Shown here piece after piece: positions 52,428 to 60,997 of a DNA stretch of 64,000 nt. A program made the position numbers and the translations under genes. The notes under the pieces are model-generated. The model was not told where the DNA came from. It saw only the letters and a program-made list of their open reading frames with translations, and made no database searches. The DNA comes from Pontibacter mangrovi (GTDB taxonomy: Bacteria; Bacteroidota; Bacteroidia; Cytophagales; Hymenobacteraceae): NCBI RefSeq assembly GCF_006385705.1, contig NZ_VFRQ01000008.1, forward strand, positions 165,816 through 229,815, given 5' to 3'. Each line of letters opens with the position of its first letter. Within the stretch, counting starts at the first letter, position 1.

Positions 52428-52856
52428 ATGACAAAGGTACAGACAGAGGAAAAGGTTATTTTAGTGAAAGACGATGAGCTCTGCACCATGAAGATCAACG
52501 TGACGAGGTCGCTGTTTTCGTTTTACTGCAAAAAGCATTTGGAGAGCGAGCAAATCCGGCAGAACTTCATGCTCATGCTCAACCTGGTTCATACCTATAA
52601 GATTAAATATGTGATGGGGCAGGCGCGGGCTCTTCACCATCTTAATGCGCAGGACAATCATTGGCTATGCACCAACATCATTCCGAAAGTAGAAGCATCT
52701 ACAGTCCTGAAGTGGGCACGCATAGAGCACCCCAACTCTATGTTAGAGTTTAACTCCAATCAAATAAAGCAAAAGCTGAACAAAACAGGCAAGGTTCAAT
52801 TTCAGTCGTTTATGGACGAGGAAAGCGCCTTGCTGTGGCTTTTTGACGAAGTATAA
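52428..52856 (+). CDS. Conserved hypothetical protein with STAS-like pattern
   Basis: 142 residues, soluble, no signal peptide. The order beta strand, helix, a central HHLNAQDNHWLCTNIIPKVEAS and the C-terminal FQSFMDEESALLWLF resembles small STAS/SpoIIAA-like proteins common in Cytophagales, in which a 'late WL' helix closes the domain. I cannot assign a function. The -7 element lies so close to the ATG that the mRNA may be leaderless. It converges on the sterol-desaturase gene with 14 bp between the stops. Confidence 0.7.
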   Translation: MTKVQTEEKVILVKDDELCTMKINVTRSLFSFYCKKHLESEQIRQNFMLMLNLVHTYKIKYVMGQARALHHLNAQDNHWLCTNIIPKVEASTVLKWARIEHPNSMLEFNSNQIKQKLNKTGKVQFQSFMDEESALLWLFDEV

Positions 52857-52870
52857 CATTTCCTCTTTAC

Positions 52871-53797
52871 TTATCCTGCTGCATCCGTCAGCACACCCTT
52901 CACCTGCCGGGCAGGCTCCTTTAGCTCCTGCCGCTGCTGCTCCGTTACAACGGCTCCCGGCGGCTTGTAAAGTATAAGAAAGCGCTCCCTCCACGATTTA
53001 GCGTGCTTCATGTCCTGCCAAATATCCATCCACTCATGGAAAACCAAGTATACCGGATTAAAGGAGGTGACAGGCTTGGTGAGGCCATACTTTACCTGCT
53101 CCCGCTCCGGCTCAAAGGTGCCAAACATCCTGTCCCAGATAATGAACGTGGAGCCATAGTTTTTATCGATATAGCCGGGGTTGGAGCCGTGGTGCACGCG
53201 GTGGTGCGAGGGCGTCACGAAAATATACTCAATGGGCTTAGGCAGCTTGCGCACCAGCTCTGTGTGCACAAAAAACTGGTACAGCACCGCCACCTGATGG
53301 CAGATAAAAAAGGTAAACGGGTCGATGCCCAGAAATGGGACCGGCGTGAAAAAGATGAACTTGATGTGCTGTGTCCAGCCGGTGCGGAACGAAACCGAGA
53401 AGTTCATGCGCTCCGAGGAATGATGCGTCACGTGGGTGGCCCACCAAAACCGCTGCTCATGCGCCACCCGGTGTGCCCAGTAGCGGCAAAAGTCAATGGC
53501 CACAAAACAGATCACAAAGGTCCACCACCCGCGCGGAATAGCCCAGGGCACAGCGTTGTAGATTACCAGAGCCAGGCCGAAAAGCCATACTTTAAGCGCG
53601 CCGCCGATAAGCGTGTTGACTGCGCCGATGGACAGCGCCGAGACAAATTCTGTTTTATGATAGGTTTCGCGCCTTTTGTAGATACCATACAGCCACTCCC
53701 CCACCACCGACAGCACGATAACCGGGATGGCGTAGTGCATAATAGTCAGTTCATCTAGGCGCTTCAGCTCATCAAATGCGTAAATCTCTTTCTCCAT
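52871..53797 (-). CDS. Sterol desaturase / fatty acid hydroxylase family protein
   Basis: 308-residue polytopic membrane protein of the di-iron fatty acid hydroxylase superfamily. The eight-histidine motif is present: HRVAHE (about 109-114), HVTHHSSERMN (about 122-132) and SHHRVHHGSNP (about 198-208). Members hydroxylate or desaturate lipids such as sterols, carotenoids or ether lipids. The substrate here is unknown. The gene is monocistronic, converging with the gene at 52428-52856. Confidence 0.9.
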   Translation of the reverse strand: MEKEIYAFDELKRLDELTIMHYAIPVIVLSVVGEWLYGIYKRRETYHKTEFVSALSIGAVNTLIGGALKVWLFGLALVIYNAVPWAIPRGWWTFVICFVAIDFCRYWAHRVAHEQRFWWATHVTHHSSERMNFSVSFRTGWTQHIKFIFFTPVPFLGIDPFTFFICHQVAVLYQFFVHTELVRKLPKPIEYIFVTPSHHRVHHGSNPGYIDKNYGSTFIIWDRMFGTFEPEREQVKYGLTKPVTSFNPVYLVFHEWMDIWQDMKHAKSWRERFLILYKPPGAVVTEQQRQELKEPARQVKGVLTDAAG

Positions 53798-53902
53798 ATC
53801 AGAACAATCCGGTATAGCCTACTTCAACGGCCTAGGGCGTAAAGGGTTCATGCGCCTGGCGGCAAAAAATGCAGCTGCAGGCAGGAATTGGCGCAGGATT
53901 CG

Positions 53903-53910
53903 TACCTTTG
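53903..53910 (+). promoter_or_regulatory. Bacteroidota -7 promoter element (TACCTTTG)
   Basis: Exact TAnnTTTG match 15 bp before the ATG at 53926. It supports that ATG as start and a very short leader, and argues against an upstream ATG at 53869. Confidence 0.5.
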
Positions 53911-53925
53911 GCTAAAAACCATACT

Positions 53926-54117
53926 ATGCGCATCCGAAAGAAAGTGAAAGTTGCCATTCCGCAGCAGGGCTCCCGCTTTGCCGCCCTGGAGGTGTTTGTG
54001 AAAGCCGCCGAAAAAGATAACTGGACGGAGCAGGAAATCCAGTTCGTGATAAACGAGGTGGTAGAAGCCTGCGATGACAAAGAGGGCTTCGAGATTCTGC
54101 AGGATTATACTTTGTAG
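53926..54117 (+). CDS. Small conserved hypothetical protein
   Basis: 63 residues from the ATG at 53926. It is soluble and amphipathic: a basic start (MRIRKKVKVAIP), a helix-rich centre (ALEVFVKAAEKDNWTEQEIQ) and an acidic end (EACDDKEGFEILQDYTL). No known family is recognised. A -7 element sits just upstream, so I keep the short form rather than the frame starting at 53869. Confidence 0.6.
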   Translation: MRIRKKVKVAIPQQGSRFAALEVFVKAAEKDNWTEQEIQFVINEVVEACDDKEGFEILQDYTL

Positions 54118-54253
54118 CCGGTAAAAGCATCAGAAATTTACTTACCGCTGCTTTTTTAGCTGATAATTTTTGACTGTCCTGTAGCCCCTAAAGCAAAGCG
54201 GCAGCCACGTTGCCAGTAGCTGCCACTCTAACAAATGGGTTTATACTTGCTTC

Positions 54254-54817
54254 TTAAGCCTGTGCTTCCACCGGCTGCAGTTGCAATTCCTCCTGGTGCT
54301 GCTGCAGCACAGTAATAATAAAGCTGATGTGCTCTTTCAGGTCTACGCCAAACTTTTCTGCTCCCAGTTTTACTTCTTCCCTGTCCACGGAGGCTGCAAA
54401 GCTCTTTTGCCCCAGCTTCTTCAGCACCGACTTAGCCTCCAGCCCCTGCAGCCTTGTTGGCCGCACCTGCGCACAGGCAACTACAAAGCCAGTCACTTCA
54501 TCGCAGGCTAGCAGGGCCTTGTCCAGCAAGCTGTTATAGGGTACGCCCCATTTTGTGTAGTGTGCCGATATGGCGTGCGCGATCTCCTCCTCGCCCCGCT
54601 CGCGCAGCATGTTCACGATCACGTTTGGGTGCTGGTCCGGGTGCGCCTCGTAGTCGGCATCGTGCAGCAGTCCGGTTATCCCCCACTGCGCTTCATCTTC
54701 GCCTAATTTGGCGGCATAGACACGCATTACCAACTCTACGGTGCGGGCATGGCGCAGCAGGCTTTCGCTTTTGGTCATGCTGCGCAGTGTGTCTTGGGCC
54801 TCCTGGTATGTTATCAT
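54254..54817 (-). CDS. HD-domain phosphohydrolase-like protein
   Basis: 187 residues. The HD superfamily metal-binding pattern is visible as LLRHARTVELVMR (His near 22), GLLHDADYEAHPDQHP (His-Asp near 52-53) and a later conserved AHAISAHYTKWG with DKALLACDEVTGF (Asp near 106). Relatives in Bacteroidota are annotated as HDIG-type hydrolases of unknown substrate; nucleotide phosphohydrolase activity is typical of the fold. Monocistronic as far as visible. Confidence 0.85.
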   Translation of the reverse strand: MITYQEAQDTLRSMTKSESLLRHARTVELVMRVYAAKLGEDEAQWGITGLLHDADYEAHPDQHPNVIVNMLRERGEEEIAHAISAHYTKWGVPYNSLLDKALLACDEVTGFVVACAQVRPTRLQGLEAKSVLKKLGQKSFAASVDREEVKLGAEKFGVDLKEHISFIITVLQQHQEELQLQPVEAQA

Positions 54818-54895
54818 CTCTTGAGCAATTGGTTTAGATGCCTAAAATAACGATAATCCTGCAGTCGCCAAAGCGTGGTTTATACTTGTAGGATG

Positions 54896-55714
54896 CTATT
54901 CCTCGGGTTTGCGTTGCTGCTGCACCAGGGTCTGCAGCTCGGCTCGCAGCATTTTCAGTTCGTGCTGCAGCTGCTCTATTTGCCTTGCTCCCGCCACTTC
55001 GGTTTTGCCGCTGCCGGCGTCGGTATCTATAAAGAAGCTGGCTACTGTAGCGGTAAAGTACCCAAACACCGCAAAGCCGTAAATGGCCAGCAAAAGGCAC
55101 AGGATGCGCCCTTCGGGCGTTACCGGAAAGTAGTCGCTGCCGATGGAGGTTAGCAGCATCACCGTCCACCAAAGGGCATCGCCATAGGTGTTCAGGCCGT
55201 TATCGCTTTCCAGGGCATACATGCCGCCTGCTCCTCCCACTATCACCATCAGGGTAAGGGCCAGCACATAGCCAAAAGCGCGGCGCTGCATGGTTTTGCC
55301 CAGGCTGCGCATGCCCCTGTTAATGGAGGCCACCACCTTTACCAGCCGCAGCCCACGCGCCGCCCGCACCGTACCGATCAGCCGGAAAGCCCTCGTGATG
55401 CGGAACAGCCGCAAGGCCGGCACCGCCAGGGATATAGTCGTGAGCACGTTGCGCCGAAGGTAAGTTGTTTTGTGTGGCGCAAGTATAAACTTAATCAGAA
55501 AGTCTAAGACAAACAGCCCCCAGATGATGTTGCTGATGATCTGCAGCACCGAGTTCAGCGACCAAATTAGCTCTACCAGCAGCAGCACAAGCCAGAAAAA
55601 GCCTAGGATAACCATCGGCAGTTCCAAGGCATCCTGCAGCCTGTTCAGCAATTCATAGCGTTCTCTAACCAGTAAGCGCTTTTCGGCGCCTGCACGTACG
55701 TTTTTCTTACCCAT
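54896..55714 (-). CDS. Voltage-gated-like ion channel with atypical selectivity filter
   Basis: 272 residues with six transmembrane segments: S1-S4 in about 35-140, S5-P-S6 in about 145-235. S4 carries a run of arginines spaced by three (RLFRITRAFRLIG...RAARGLRLV), the voltage-sensor pattern. The pore loop reads WWTVMLLTSIGSDYFPVT, so the canonical TVGYG is replaced by TSIGSDY. A C-terminal coiled coil (QIEQLQHELKMLRAELQTL) may drive tetramerisation. Bacterial relatives are annotated as ion transporters; whether it is selective for K+ is uncertain given the filter. Confidence 0.85.
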   Translation of the reverse strand: MGKKNVRAGAEKRLLVRERYELLNRLQDALELPMVILGFFWLVLLLVELIWSLNSVLQIISNIIWGLFVLDFLIKFILAPHKTTYLRRNVLTTISLAVPALRLFRITRAFRLIGTVRAARGLRLVKVVASINRGMRSLGKTMQRRAFGYVLALTLMVIVGGAGGMYALESDNGLNTYGDALWWTVMLLTSIGSDYFPVTPEGRILCLLLAIYGFAVFGYFTATVASFFIDTDAGSGKTEVAGARQIEQLQHELKMLRAELQTLVQQQRKPEE

Positions 55715-55795
55715 TTTTTATCAGGTTTGGGCGCTGCACAAACTGCAGCGCCTCCTGCATAGGGTACGGGCAAGGCCTTGGTTCGTTTGCCGGGC

Positions 55796-56296
55796 CTAAT
55801 CTAACTTGGCAATCTGCACATTATCCCAGCGGCCCATGATCGGGTCTCTTTTCCCTACGAGAATGTCGATTTGCCTGTGCATGCGCTTGTTCATAATGTC
55901 CCGCACCACATACACGCCATCCAATTCATCGGAGATGCCGGTGATCCATAGCGAGTCGCCAAATTCCATCTCGCCGCCCCACCTGCTGTGCAGGTCGCGC
56001 GATACGGCAATCCATCGGTGTATTTTGGGGTCTCTTTTGTTGATGCGGGAGCCGTCGGCAGTGATGAAGGGGGTGCTGTCGGTCTGGCCTGGCTCTGGAT
56101 GGTAAATGGAGGCAGAAACAGTCAGGGTTTGTGGGAGTTCTGCCGCCGGCAGTGGTTCGGTTTCTTCTTCTGGAGGCCAACTAAGTGGCGCTTCTTCGAC
56201 TTTCGGCGCGGGGGATTCAGCTGTAAAAAAGGATATCTCCTCTGCCAGTGCTATGACTACATAGAACACTGCTGCGAGTACTTTAATCCTAAACAT
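55796..56296 (-). CDS. 3D-domain (double-psi beta-barrel) exported protein
   Basis: 166 residues with a hydrophobic N-terminus (about 1-17) and a Pro/Glu-rich linker. A 3D domain lies in the C-terminal half: SASIYHPEPGQTDSTPFITADGS, WIAVSRDLHSRWG, MEFGDSLWITG and VVRDIMNKRMHRQIDIL, where the conserved Asp residues of the family are seen. Such RlpA/MltA-like barrels act on or bind peptidoglycan, or are found in small cell-wall proteins. A lytic activity is not proven. No operon partner. Confidence 0.8.
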   Translation of the reverse strand: MFRIKVLAAVFYVVIALAEEISFFTAESPAPKVEEAPLSWPPEEETEPLPAAELPQTLTVSASIYHPEPGQTDSTPFITADGSRINKRDPKIHRWIAVSRDLHSRWGGEMEFGDSLWITGISDELDGVYVVRDIMNKRMHRQIDILVGKRDPIMGRWDNVQIAKLD

Positions 56297-56528
56297 AAGC
56301 AGTCCATTTCGTGAAACATCGATTTTCTAAACAATAACCCGCTTAAACGACAGTTTCTCCGATTGGTTATGCTATGTTGTGCCAGCGCTAGTAAAAAAGC
56401 AAATTTTCAGGACTGATTTATACTTATAATTTTTCAACAATTTATTATATCATATCAATAATGTTTAAACTTTTGCTAGGCTATCAAAAGCTCTCTTCTA
56501 CCCATGTAACAGCCTTACCATCAACATC

Positions 56529-57323
56529 TTACTTTGCACGTACATACTTTTTATAGATGATGTAGCCGATGAACAAGGCTAAGCTAATGGCAGACACCCA
56601 GATAAGGCCGTTTTTGAGCCGCTCGTTGTTCTCGCCCAGCCAGGCAAGCAACACTGTAAGCGGCACAATACCGGCCAGCGTGGCACCAATGAACCTTATA
56701 AAGCCCATCCCGGCCAGCCCTGCCACAAAACTTACCGCATCGTTGGAGAGAAACGGAGACAGGCGCGCGATAATGATGGCCCAGATGCCGTAATCGTCCA
56801 TAAAGCCGGACACTTTTTGCTCCGATTTCTTGCCTATCAGCTTCCGGACCCCGGCCTGCCCTACGCTACGCCCGATCCAGTAGCCAAGGGTAGAGGCCAC
56901 CAAAACGGCTCCTACCGCAATCACCGAGCCCCACACAGGGCCGTAAGCAATAATCGCCACCAGCATCAGGGCCACCACATTAATGACCAGCAGGAACATC
57001 TGGGCGATCATGGCCAGCACGATAAAGAACGGTCCCCAAAAACCAAACTGGCTCACCCACTCCGAGATGCGCTTTTCCTCCCCGCTCGTGAGCACGTCCC
57101 AACCTTTATCCACTCCTTGCTGAAACCCGGGAAATAAAAAGTAGGAACCTATCAGGCAGCCTATAAGTATAGCGGTGATCAGCAGCGGCCACTTGCTTTG
57201 CTTGTCGTCAGTGTCGGCCTCTTGGGTGTGATGCTGCTCTTTTGACGGCTCAGGTTCCTGGTGCCGCTGGCCGGCCTTTACACGTTCATGGTGTTTTTTT
57301 ACGTCTTTCTGTTTCTCGCTCAT
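56529..57323 (-). CDS. TVP38/TMEM64 (VTT-domain) membrane protein
   Basis: I take the ATG at 57323 (264 residues); 57365 is an alternative. After a charged, His/Gln/Glu-rich N-terminal tail comes a membrane segment (about 45-65) and then the VTT domain with FGFWGPFFIVLAMIAQM, AYGPVWGSVIAVGAVLVAS, GYWIGRSVGQ, LSPFLSNDAVSFVAGLAGM and a terminal helix. VTT proteins are DedA-like, with lipid-transport or scramblase functions proposed. Its start lies inside the 3' end of the rhomboid gene (38 bp overlap), so the two are cotranscribed and probably translationally coupled. Confidence 0.85.
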   Translation of the reverse strand: MSEKQKDVKKHHERVKAGQRHQEPEPSKEQHHTQEADTDDKQSKWPLLITAILIGCLIGSYFLFPGFQQGVDKGWDVLTSGEEKRISEWVSQFGFWGPFFIVLAMIAQMFLLVINVVALMLVAIIAYGPVWGSVIAVGAVLVASTLGYWIGRSVGQAGVRKLIGKKSEQKVSGFMDDYGIWAIIIARLSPFLSNDAVSFVAGLAGMGFIRFIGATLAGIVPLTVLLAWLGENNERLKNGLIWVSAISLALFIGYIIYKKYVRAK

Positions 57324-58140
57324 ACGTGGTGCTTGCCTTTCGTTTGTCTTTAGACGTGGCGCCATTGCCTTTGGTTGGCGTTATAACAGAAATCGCATTG
57401 GCATTAAACGTATAAGTATAAAGTTGCCCCTGCGGCTCTGGCCCAACTGTATAAGAAACAAACATGTGCTGATAGTGCGGCCCAATGGTGCTGCTCATGT
57501 GCCGCTGCACCACATCCGGCGCCAGCGGCTGGGTTCCTGTTGGCTCCGGTTTGCCTTCGCCGTAGGCAATGGCAGCCACCAGGCCGCTTACCAGGCCCGC
57601 CACATGCCCCTCCCACGACACCCGTTCCTCTCCCGGAAAAAGACCGTAGAACAGCCCGCTGTACAGAAAAAGTATCGCCAGCGACACTGCCATAGCCCCG
57701 CGGTGCTGCCGCAGAAACCCATTAAACAGCAGAAAGCCTGCCAGCCCGTAGACCACCCCGCTAGCGCCAATATGGTACGCCTGCCGCCCTACAACCCAGG
57801 TAAGCAGGCCACTGAGCAGGTATACCAGCACGATTACTTTGGAAGCCACGCGCCGGTGCATGTAAAGTATAAATCCTGATAAAAGCAGCAGCGGGAACGT
57901 ATTGGAAAGCAGGTGCAGCAAATCGCCATGAATAAGCGGCCCCAGAAACACCCCGATCAAGCCCAGGAAGGTACGTGGCCTGATTCCCAGAAAAGCCAGG
58001 TCGGCACCGGTAAGGTAGCTCAGCAGGCTCACCAGCCACATCAGGGCCACAAATAGCAGCCCAGGTAAAAAGCTGTAGCCAAAATGCGGCGCGTTTTCTG
58101 GCAAGGCGGCAGTATAGTCTCTTCTCCGGGTAGTTGGCAT
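57286..58140 (-). CDS. Rhomboid-family intramembrane serine protease
   Basis: 284 residues with six transmembrane helices (about 20-195). The catalytic dyad is visible: Ser in HIGASGVVYGLAGF (GxSG, near 132) and His in WEGHVAGLVSGL (near 184). The N-terminal LHLLSNTFPLLLLSG matches the family HxxxN region. A cytoplasmic or periplasmic tail of about 85 residues follows (MSSTIGPHYQHMFVSYTVG...), longer than the minimal rhomboid and ending Lys/Arg-rich. It is the upstream gene of a two-gene unit with the VTT protein. Substrates are unknown. Confidence 0.9.
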   Translation of the reverse strand: MPTTRRRDYTAALPENAPHFGYSFLPGLLFVALMWLVSLLSYLTGADLAFLGIRPRTFLGLIGVFLGPLIHGDLLHLLSNTFPLLLLSGFILYMHRRVASKVIVLVYLLSGLLTWVVGRQAYHIGASGVVYGLAGFLLFNGFLRQHRGAMAVSLAILFLYSGLFYGLFPGEERVSWEGHVAGLVSGLVAAIAYGEGKPEPTGTQPLAPDVVQRHMSSTIGPHYQHMFVSYTVGPEPQGQLYTYTFNANAISVITPTKGNGATSKDKRKASTTYERETERRKKTP

Positions 58141-58302
58141 AAATTGGTAGCGTTTATCTTAAAGATAAGGCAAATGAACAGAATCCGGCGCAGAAGCCTT
58201 TACCTAATCTGTGCTTTTAAACGTAAAGTACCGCTACAGGTCCTGCTCCGGACGGCACCTGCCAGGGCAAGAAAGTTTAAAAAGGTGCGTTAACAAGATA
58301 TC

Positions 58303-60150
58303 ATGCTGAAGTGCCAACATACGCGTAAATTCCTGTCCCATACTTGGATATGGCTTCTCCCTTTGCTGTCTGCGCTGCTACTTTCCTGCGAAGGATCCGA
58401 TGCGCAGCGGCAGAGCTATGCAGACCAGCAGAACCTGTTCTTTCCCGTGGAGCATGAGCCTTATAACCGGCCATCGTCCTTGCTGGCGGCCCTGGAGGAC
58501 ACTTCCTCTTATTGGGTAGACTCGGTTTTTAACACCCTTACGCCTGAGGAGCGCATCGCGCAGCTTATCGTAATTGAGGCATTCTCGAACAAAGGCCCCA
58601 AGTATGAGGCAGACGTGATGCGGCTGATAAAAGAATATAAAGTAGGGGGAATCATCTTCTTTCAGGGAGGGCCGGTGCGCCAGGCAAAGCTCACCAACAG
58701 GTACCAGGCTGCCTCTAAGGTGCCGCTCTGGATTTCTATGGACGCCGAAAACGGCGTGGGCATGCGCCTGGACTCTGCCGTGGAGTACCCTTCGCAGCAA
58801 ATGCTGGGCGCCCTGGCCGAGGACACCCTCATTTACCGCCTGGGCGAGGAAGTGGCGCAGGAGTTTAAGCGGCTGGGCATGCACATTAACTTCGCGCCGG
58901 TGGCCGACGTGAACAACAACCCCGACAACCCCGTGATCAGTTACCGCTCGTTTGGCGAGAACAAGTATGATGTGGCCACTAAAAGTATGGCTTATATGCG
59001 GGGCATGCAGGATGGGGGCATTATGGCCGTGGCCAAGCACTTTCCGGGCCATGGCGATACTGATGTGGACTCGCACTACGACCTGCCCGTTATCCCGTTT
59101 AGCCGCCAGCGCCTCGACTCGCTGGAGCTGTACCCTTTCCGGGAGCTGGTCCGGCACGGGCTGGGCGGCATGATGGTGGCCCACATGCACGTTCCGCAGC
59201 TCGACTCCACCACCAACCTGCCCTCCACCCTCTCTAAGCCCATCGTAACCGGCCTTTTGAAAAAGCAGCTCAATTACAACGGGCTTATCTTTACGGATGC
59301 CATGGTGATGAAGGGCGTAACGAAATATTTCGAACCCGGAGAAGCTGAGGCGCGCGCGCTGATGGCTGGCAATGATGTGCTGGAGCGCCTCAACAGCGTT
59401 CCCAAAGCCATCGCCGCTGTTAAAAAGGCCATCGACAAGGGGCAGATGACGCAGGAGGAGATAGACCGCCGCTGCAAGCGCGTGTTGGCAGCCAAGCAGT
59501 GGCTGGGGCTGGACAAGTATAAACCCGTGGCGCTGGAGAACCTGTACGAAGACCTTAACCCGCCTATCGCCGACCTGATCAACAAGCGTATTGCGGAGGG
59601 CGCCATTACTTTGCTAAACAACAAGAAAAAGATGCTGCCCCTGCGCCTTACCCCGCGGATGCGCGTGGCCACGTTGGCCATCGGGGCAAACCGGGTAACG
59701 GCCTTTCAGCGGCAGGTGAACCAGTTAACGGACAAGACAGACGACTACTATATTTCGCGCAAAGCAGACGCCAAGGAAACCAAGAAGCTCTGGAAAAAGC
59801 TGAAAAAGTATGATGTGGTGCTCGTGGCACTGTACGGCCCCTCCATTCGCCCATCAAACCACCTTGGTTACTCCAAAGACGCCGCTAAACTGGTGCAGCA
59901 GCTGGCCCGGTCTAATAAGTCTGTCATCACCCTGTTTAACAATGCCTATACTTTAAACCAGCTCCCGGATATTGAAGAGAGCCGCGCCCTGCTGTTGGCC
60001 TACCAAGGGTACTTTCATGCACAGGCGGCGGCTGCCGAGGCTATCTTTGGCAAAGTACCCACCCGTGGCCGGCTGGCGGTTACTGTGAACAAGCACTTTG
60101 GCTACGGCGACGGCATCCGGCTGAACAAATCCTTTATTGCAGAGCGCTAA
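58303..60150 (+). CDS. Glycoside hydrolase family 3 lipoprotein (beta-N-acetylhexosaminidase type)
   Basis: 615 residues. A lipoprotein signal (lipobox LLSC, Cys near residue 29) anchors it in the envelope. The GH3 catalytic domain (about 60-395) has the NagZ-like KHFPGHGDTDVDSHYDLP (about 246-263) with its His-Asp pair, and the nucleophile Asp in LIFTDAMVMKGV (about 326-337). A GH3 C-terminal domain follows (about 430-610, ITLLNNKKKMLPLR, FNNAYTLNQLP, AAEAIFGKVPTRGRLAVTV). It probably releases N-acetylglucosamine or a related sugar from cell-wall or other glycans. Many Bacteroidota relatives carry an extra beta-lactamase-like domain; none is present here. Confidence 0.88.
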   Translation: MLKCQHTRKFLSHTWIWLLPLLSALLLSCEGSDAQRQSYADQQNLFFPVEHEPYNRPSSLLAALEDTSSYWVDSVFNTLTPEERIAQLIVIEAFSNKGPKYEADVMRLIKEYKVGGIIFFQGGPVRQAKLTNRYQAASKVPLWISMDAENGVGMRLDSAVEYPSQQMLGALAEDTLIYRLGEEVAQEFKRLGMHINFAPVADVNNNPDNPVISYRSFGENKYDVATKSMAYMRGMQDGGIMAVAKHFPGHGDTDVDSHYDLPVIPFSRQRLDSLELYPFRELVRHGLGGMMVAHMHVPQLDSTTNLPSTLSKPIVTGLLKKQLNYNGLIFTDAMVMKGVTKYFEPGEAEARALMAGNDVLERLNSVPKAIAAVKKAIDKGQMTQEEIDRRCKRVLAAKQWLGLDKYKPVALENLYEDLNPPIADLINKRIAEGAITLLNNKKKMLPLRLTPRMRVATLAIGANRVTAFQRQVNQLTDKTDDYYISRKADAKETKKLWKKLKKYDVVLVALYGPSIRPSNHLGYSKDAAKLVQQLARSNKSVITLFNNAYTLNQLPDIEESRALLLAYQGYFHAQAAAAEAIFGKVPTRGRLAVTVNKHFGYGDGIRLNKSFIAER

Positions 60151-60204
60151 AGCATCCTGATTGGCTGTGTTGCGTATGAGGTAGCAAAACATGAACGCAC
60201 ACCG

Positions 60205-60903
60205 ATGAAAAAGCCCCTACGCCATTACAAGCTGGTTTTTATACTTTGCCTGGCCTCTGCCCTCTATAGCTGCGACGGACGCCGTGAGGTAGAAGACACC
60301 ACAGTGATAACCTCTGACGAAGACACAGCCAGCGTGGTGCAATCGGGGCAAACGGCGGAGGAGGAACTGGAGGAGTTCAGGGGATGGCTGAACAAGCAGG
60401 CTGAAAAAGGCGACACCGCCATCCGGCGGGAGTGGCCCGAGGTAAAAGAAGAGCTTCGGCGGCGCAACGCGCAGCTGGAAAGTAAGTTCGACAGCCTTTC
60501 GGCGCAATCCAAGGAAGAGTATAGGCAACTGCAGGAGCGGTACCGCAATTGGGAAGACCGCCAGGAGCGCCGCATGCAAGAGCCGCTTAGCGCAGATAAA
60601 GTAACGCAATGGCAAGAGCAGCTGCTGCGGGAGTATGCCGACATTGAAGAGCTTCAGGCCAACCAGCTGCGCGAGGCATACTTAACTTTTATGGGCACGG
60701 TGCGCACCAAGCGCAAAAGCTGGTCGCAGAACGACTGGGATTATGTGGACCATGTATACGGGCAGCTAAACCAGCGCCGCCGCCAGGTGGAAGGGCAGGT
60801 AAGCACCGCCGACAACCTCAAAATCCGTACTTTGCAGGCAGAATACTTAACCTTGGAAGGTGCTGCCGATACCCAGGATATGTTCCGGGATGTGGAGGAG
60901 TAG
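60205..60903 (+). CDS. Lipoprotein with coiled coil, unknown function
   Basis: 232 residues with a lipobox (ALYSC, Cys near residue 24) followed by an acidic segment and a long, very charged helical region rich in Glu, Gln and Arg, for example SLSAQSKEEYRQLQERYRNW and MFRDVEE at the end. This predicts a coiled coil over about residues 60-200. No family is recognised. It lies 54 bp downstream of the GH3 lipoprotein on the same strand and may be cotranscribed. Confidence 0.7.
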   Translation: MKKPLRHYKLVFILCLASALYSCDGRREVEDTTVITSDEDTASVVQSGQTAEEELEEFRGWLNKQAEKGDTAIRREWPEVKEELRRRNAQLESKFDSLSAQSKEEYRQLQERYRNWEDRQERRMQEPLSADKVTQWQEQLLREYADIEELQANQLREAYLTFMGTVRTKRKSWSQNDWDYVDHVYGQLNQRRRQVEGQVSTADNLKIRTLQAEYLTLEGAADTQDMFRDVEE

Positions 60904-60997
60904 CGAAGTATAACAGTATACAATCCGGCAGCAAGTATGTAGGCCTCAATTGGCTGGGCTTTAAGGAATTTTATACTTTAGACAGGTAGCAAGGCAA

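Noticed and set aside
58084..58293. 69-codon plus-strand frame upstream of the GH3 lipoprotein
   Set aside because: It overlaps the start of the rhomboid gene on the other strand and has only Arg-rich, featureless sequence.
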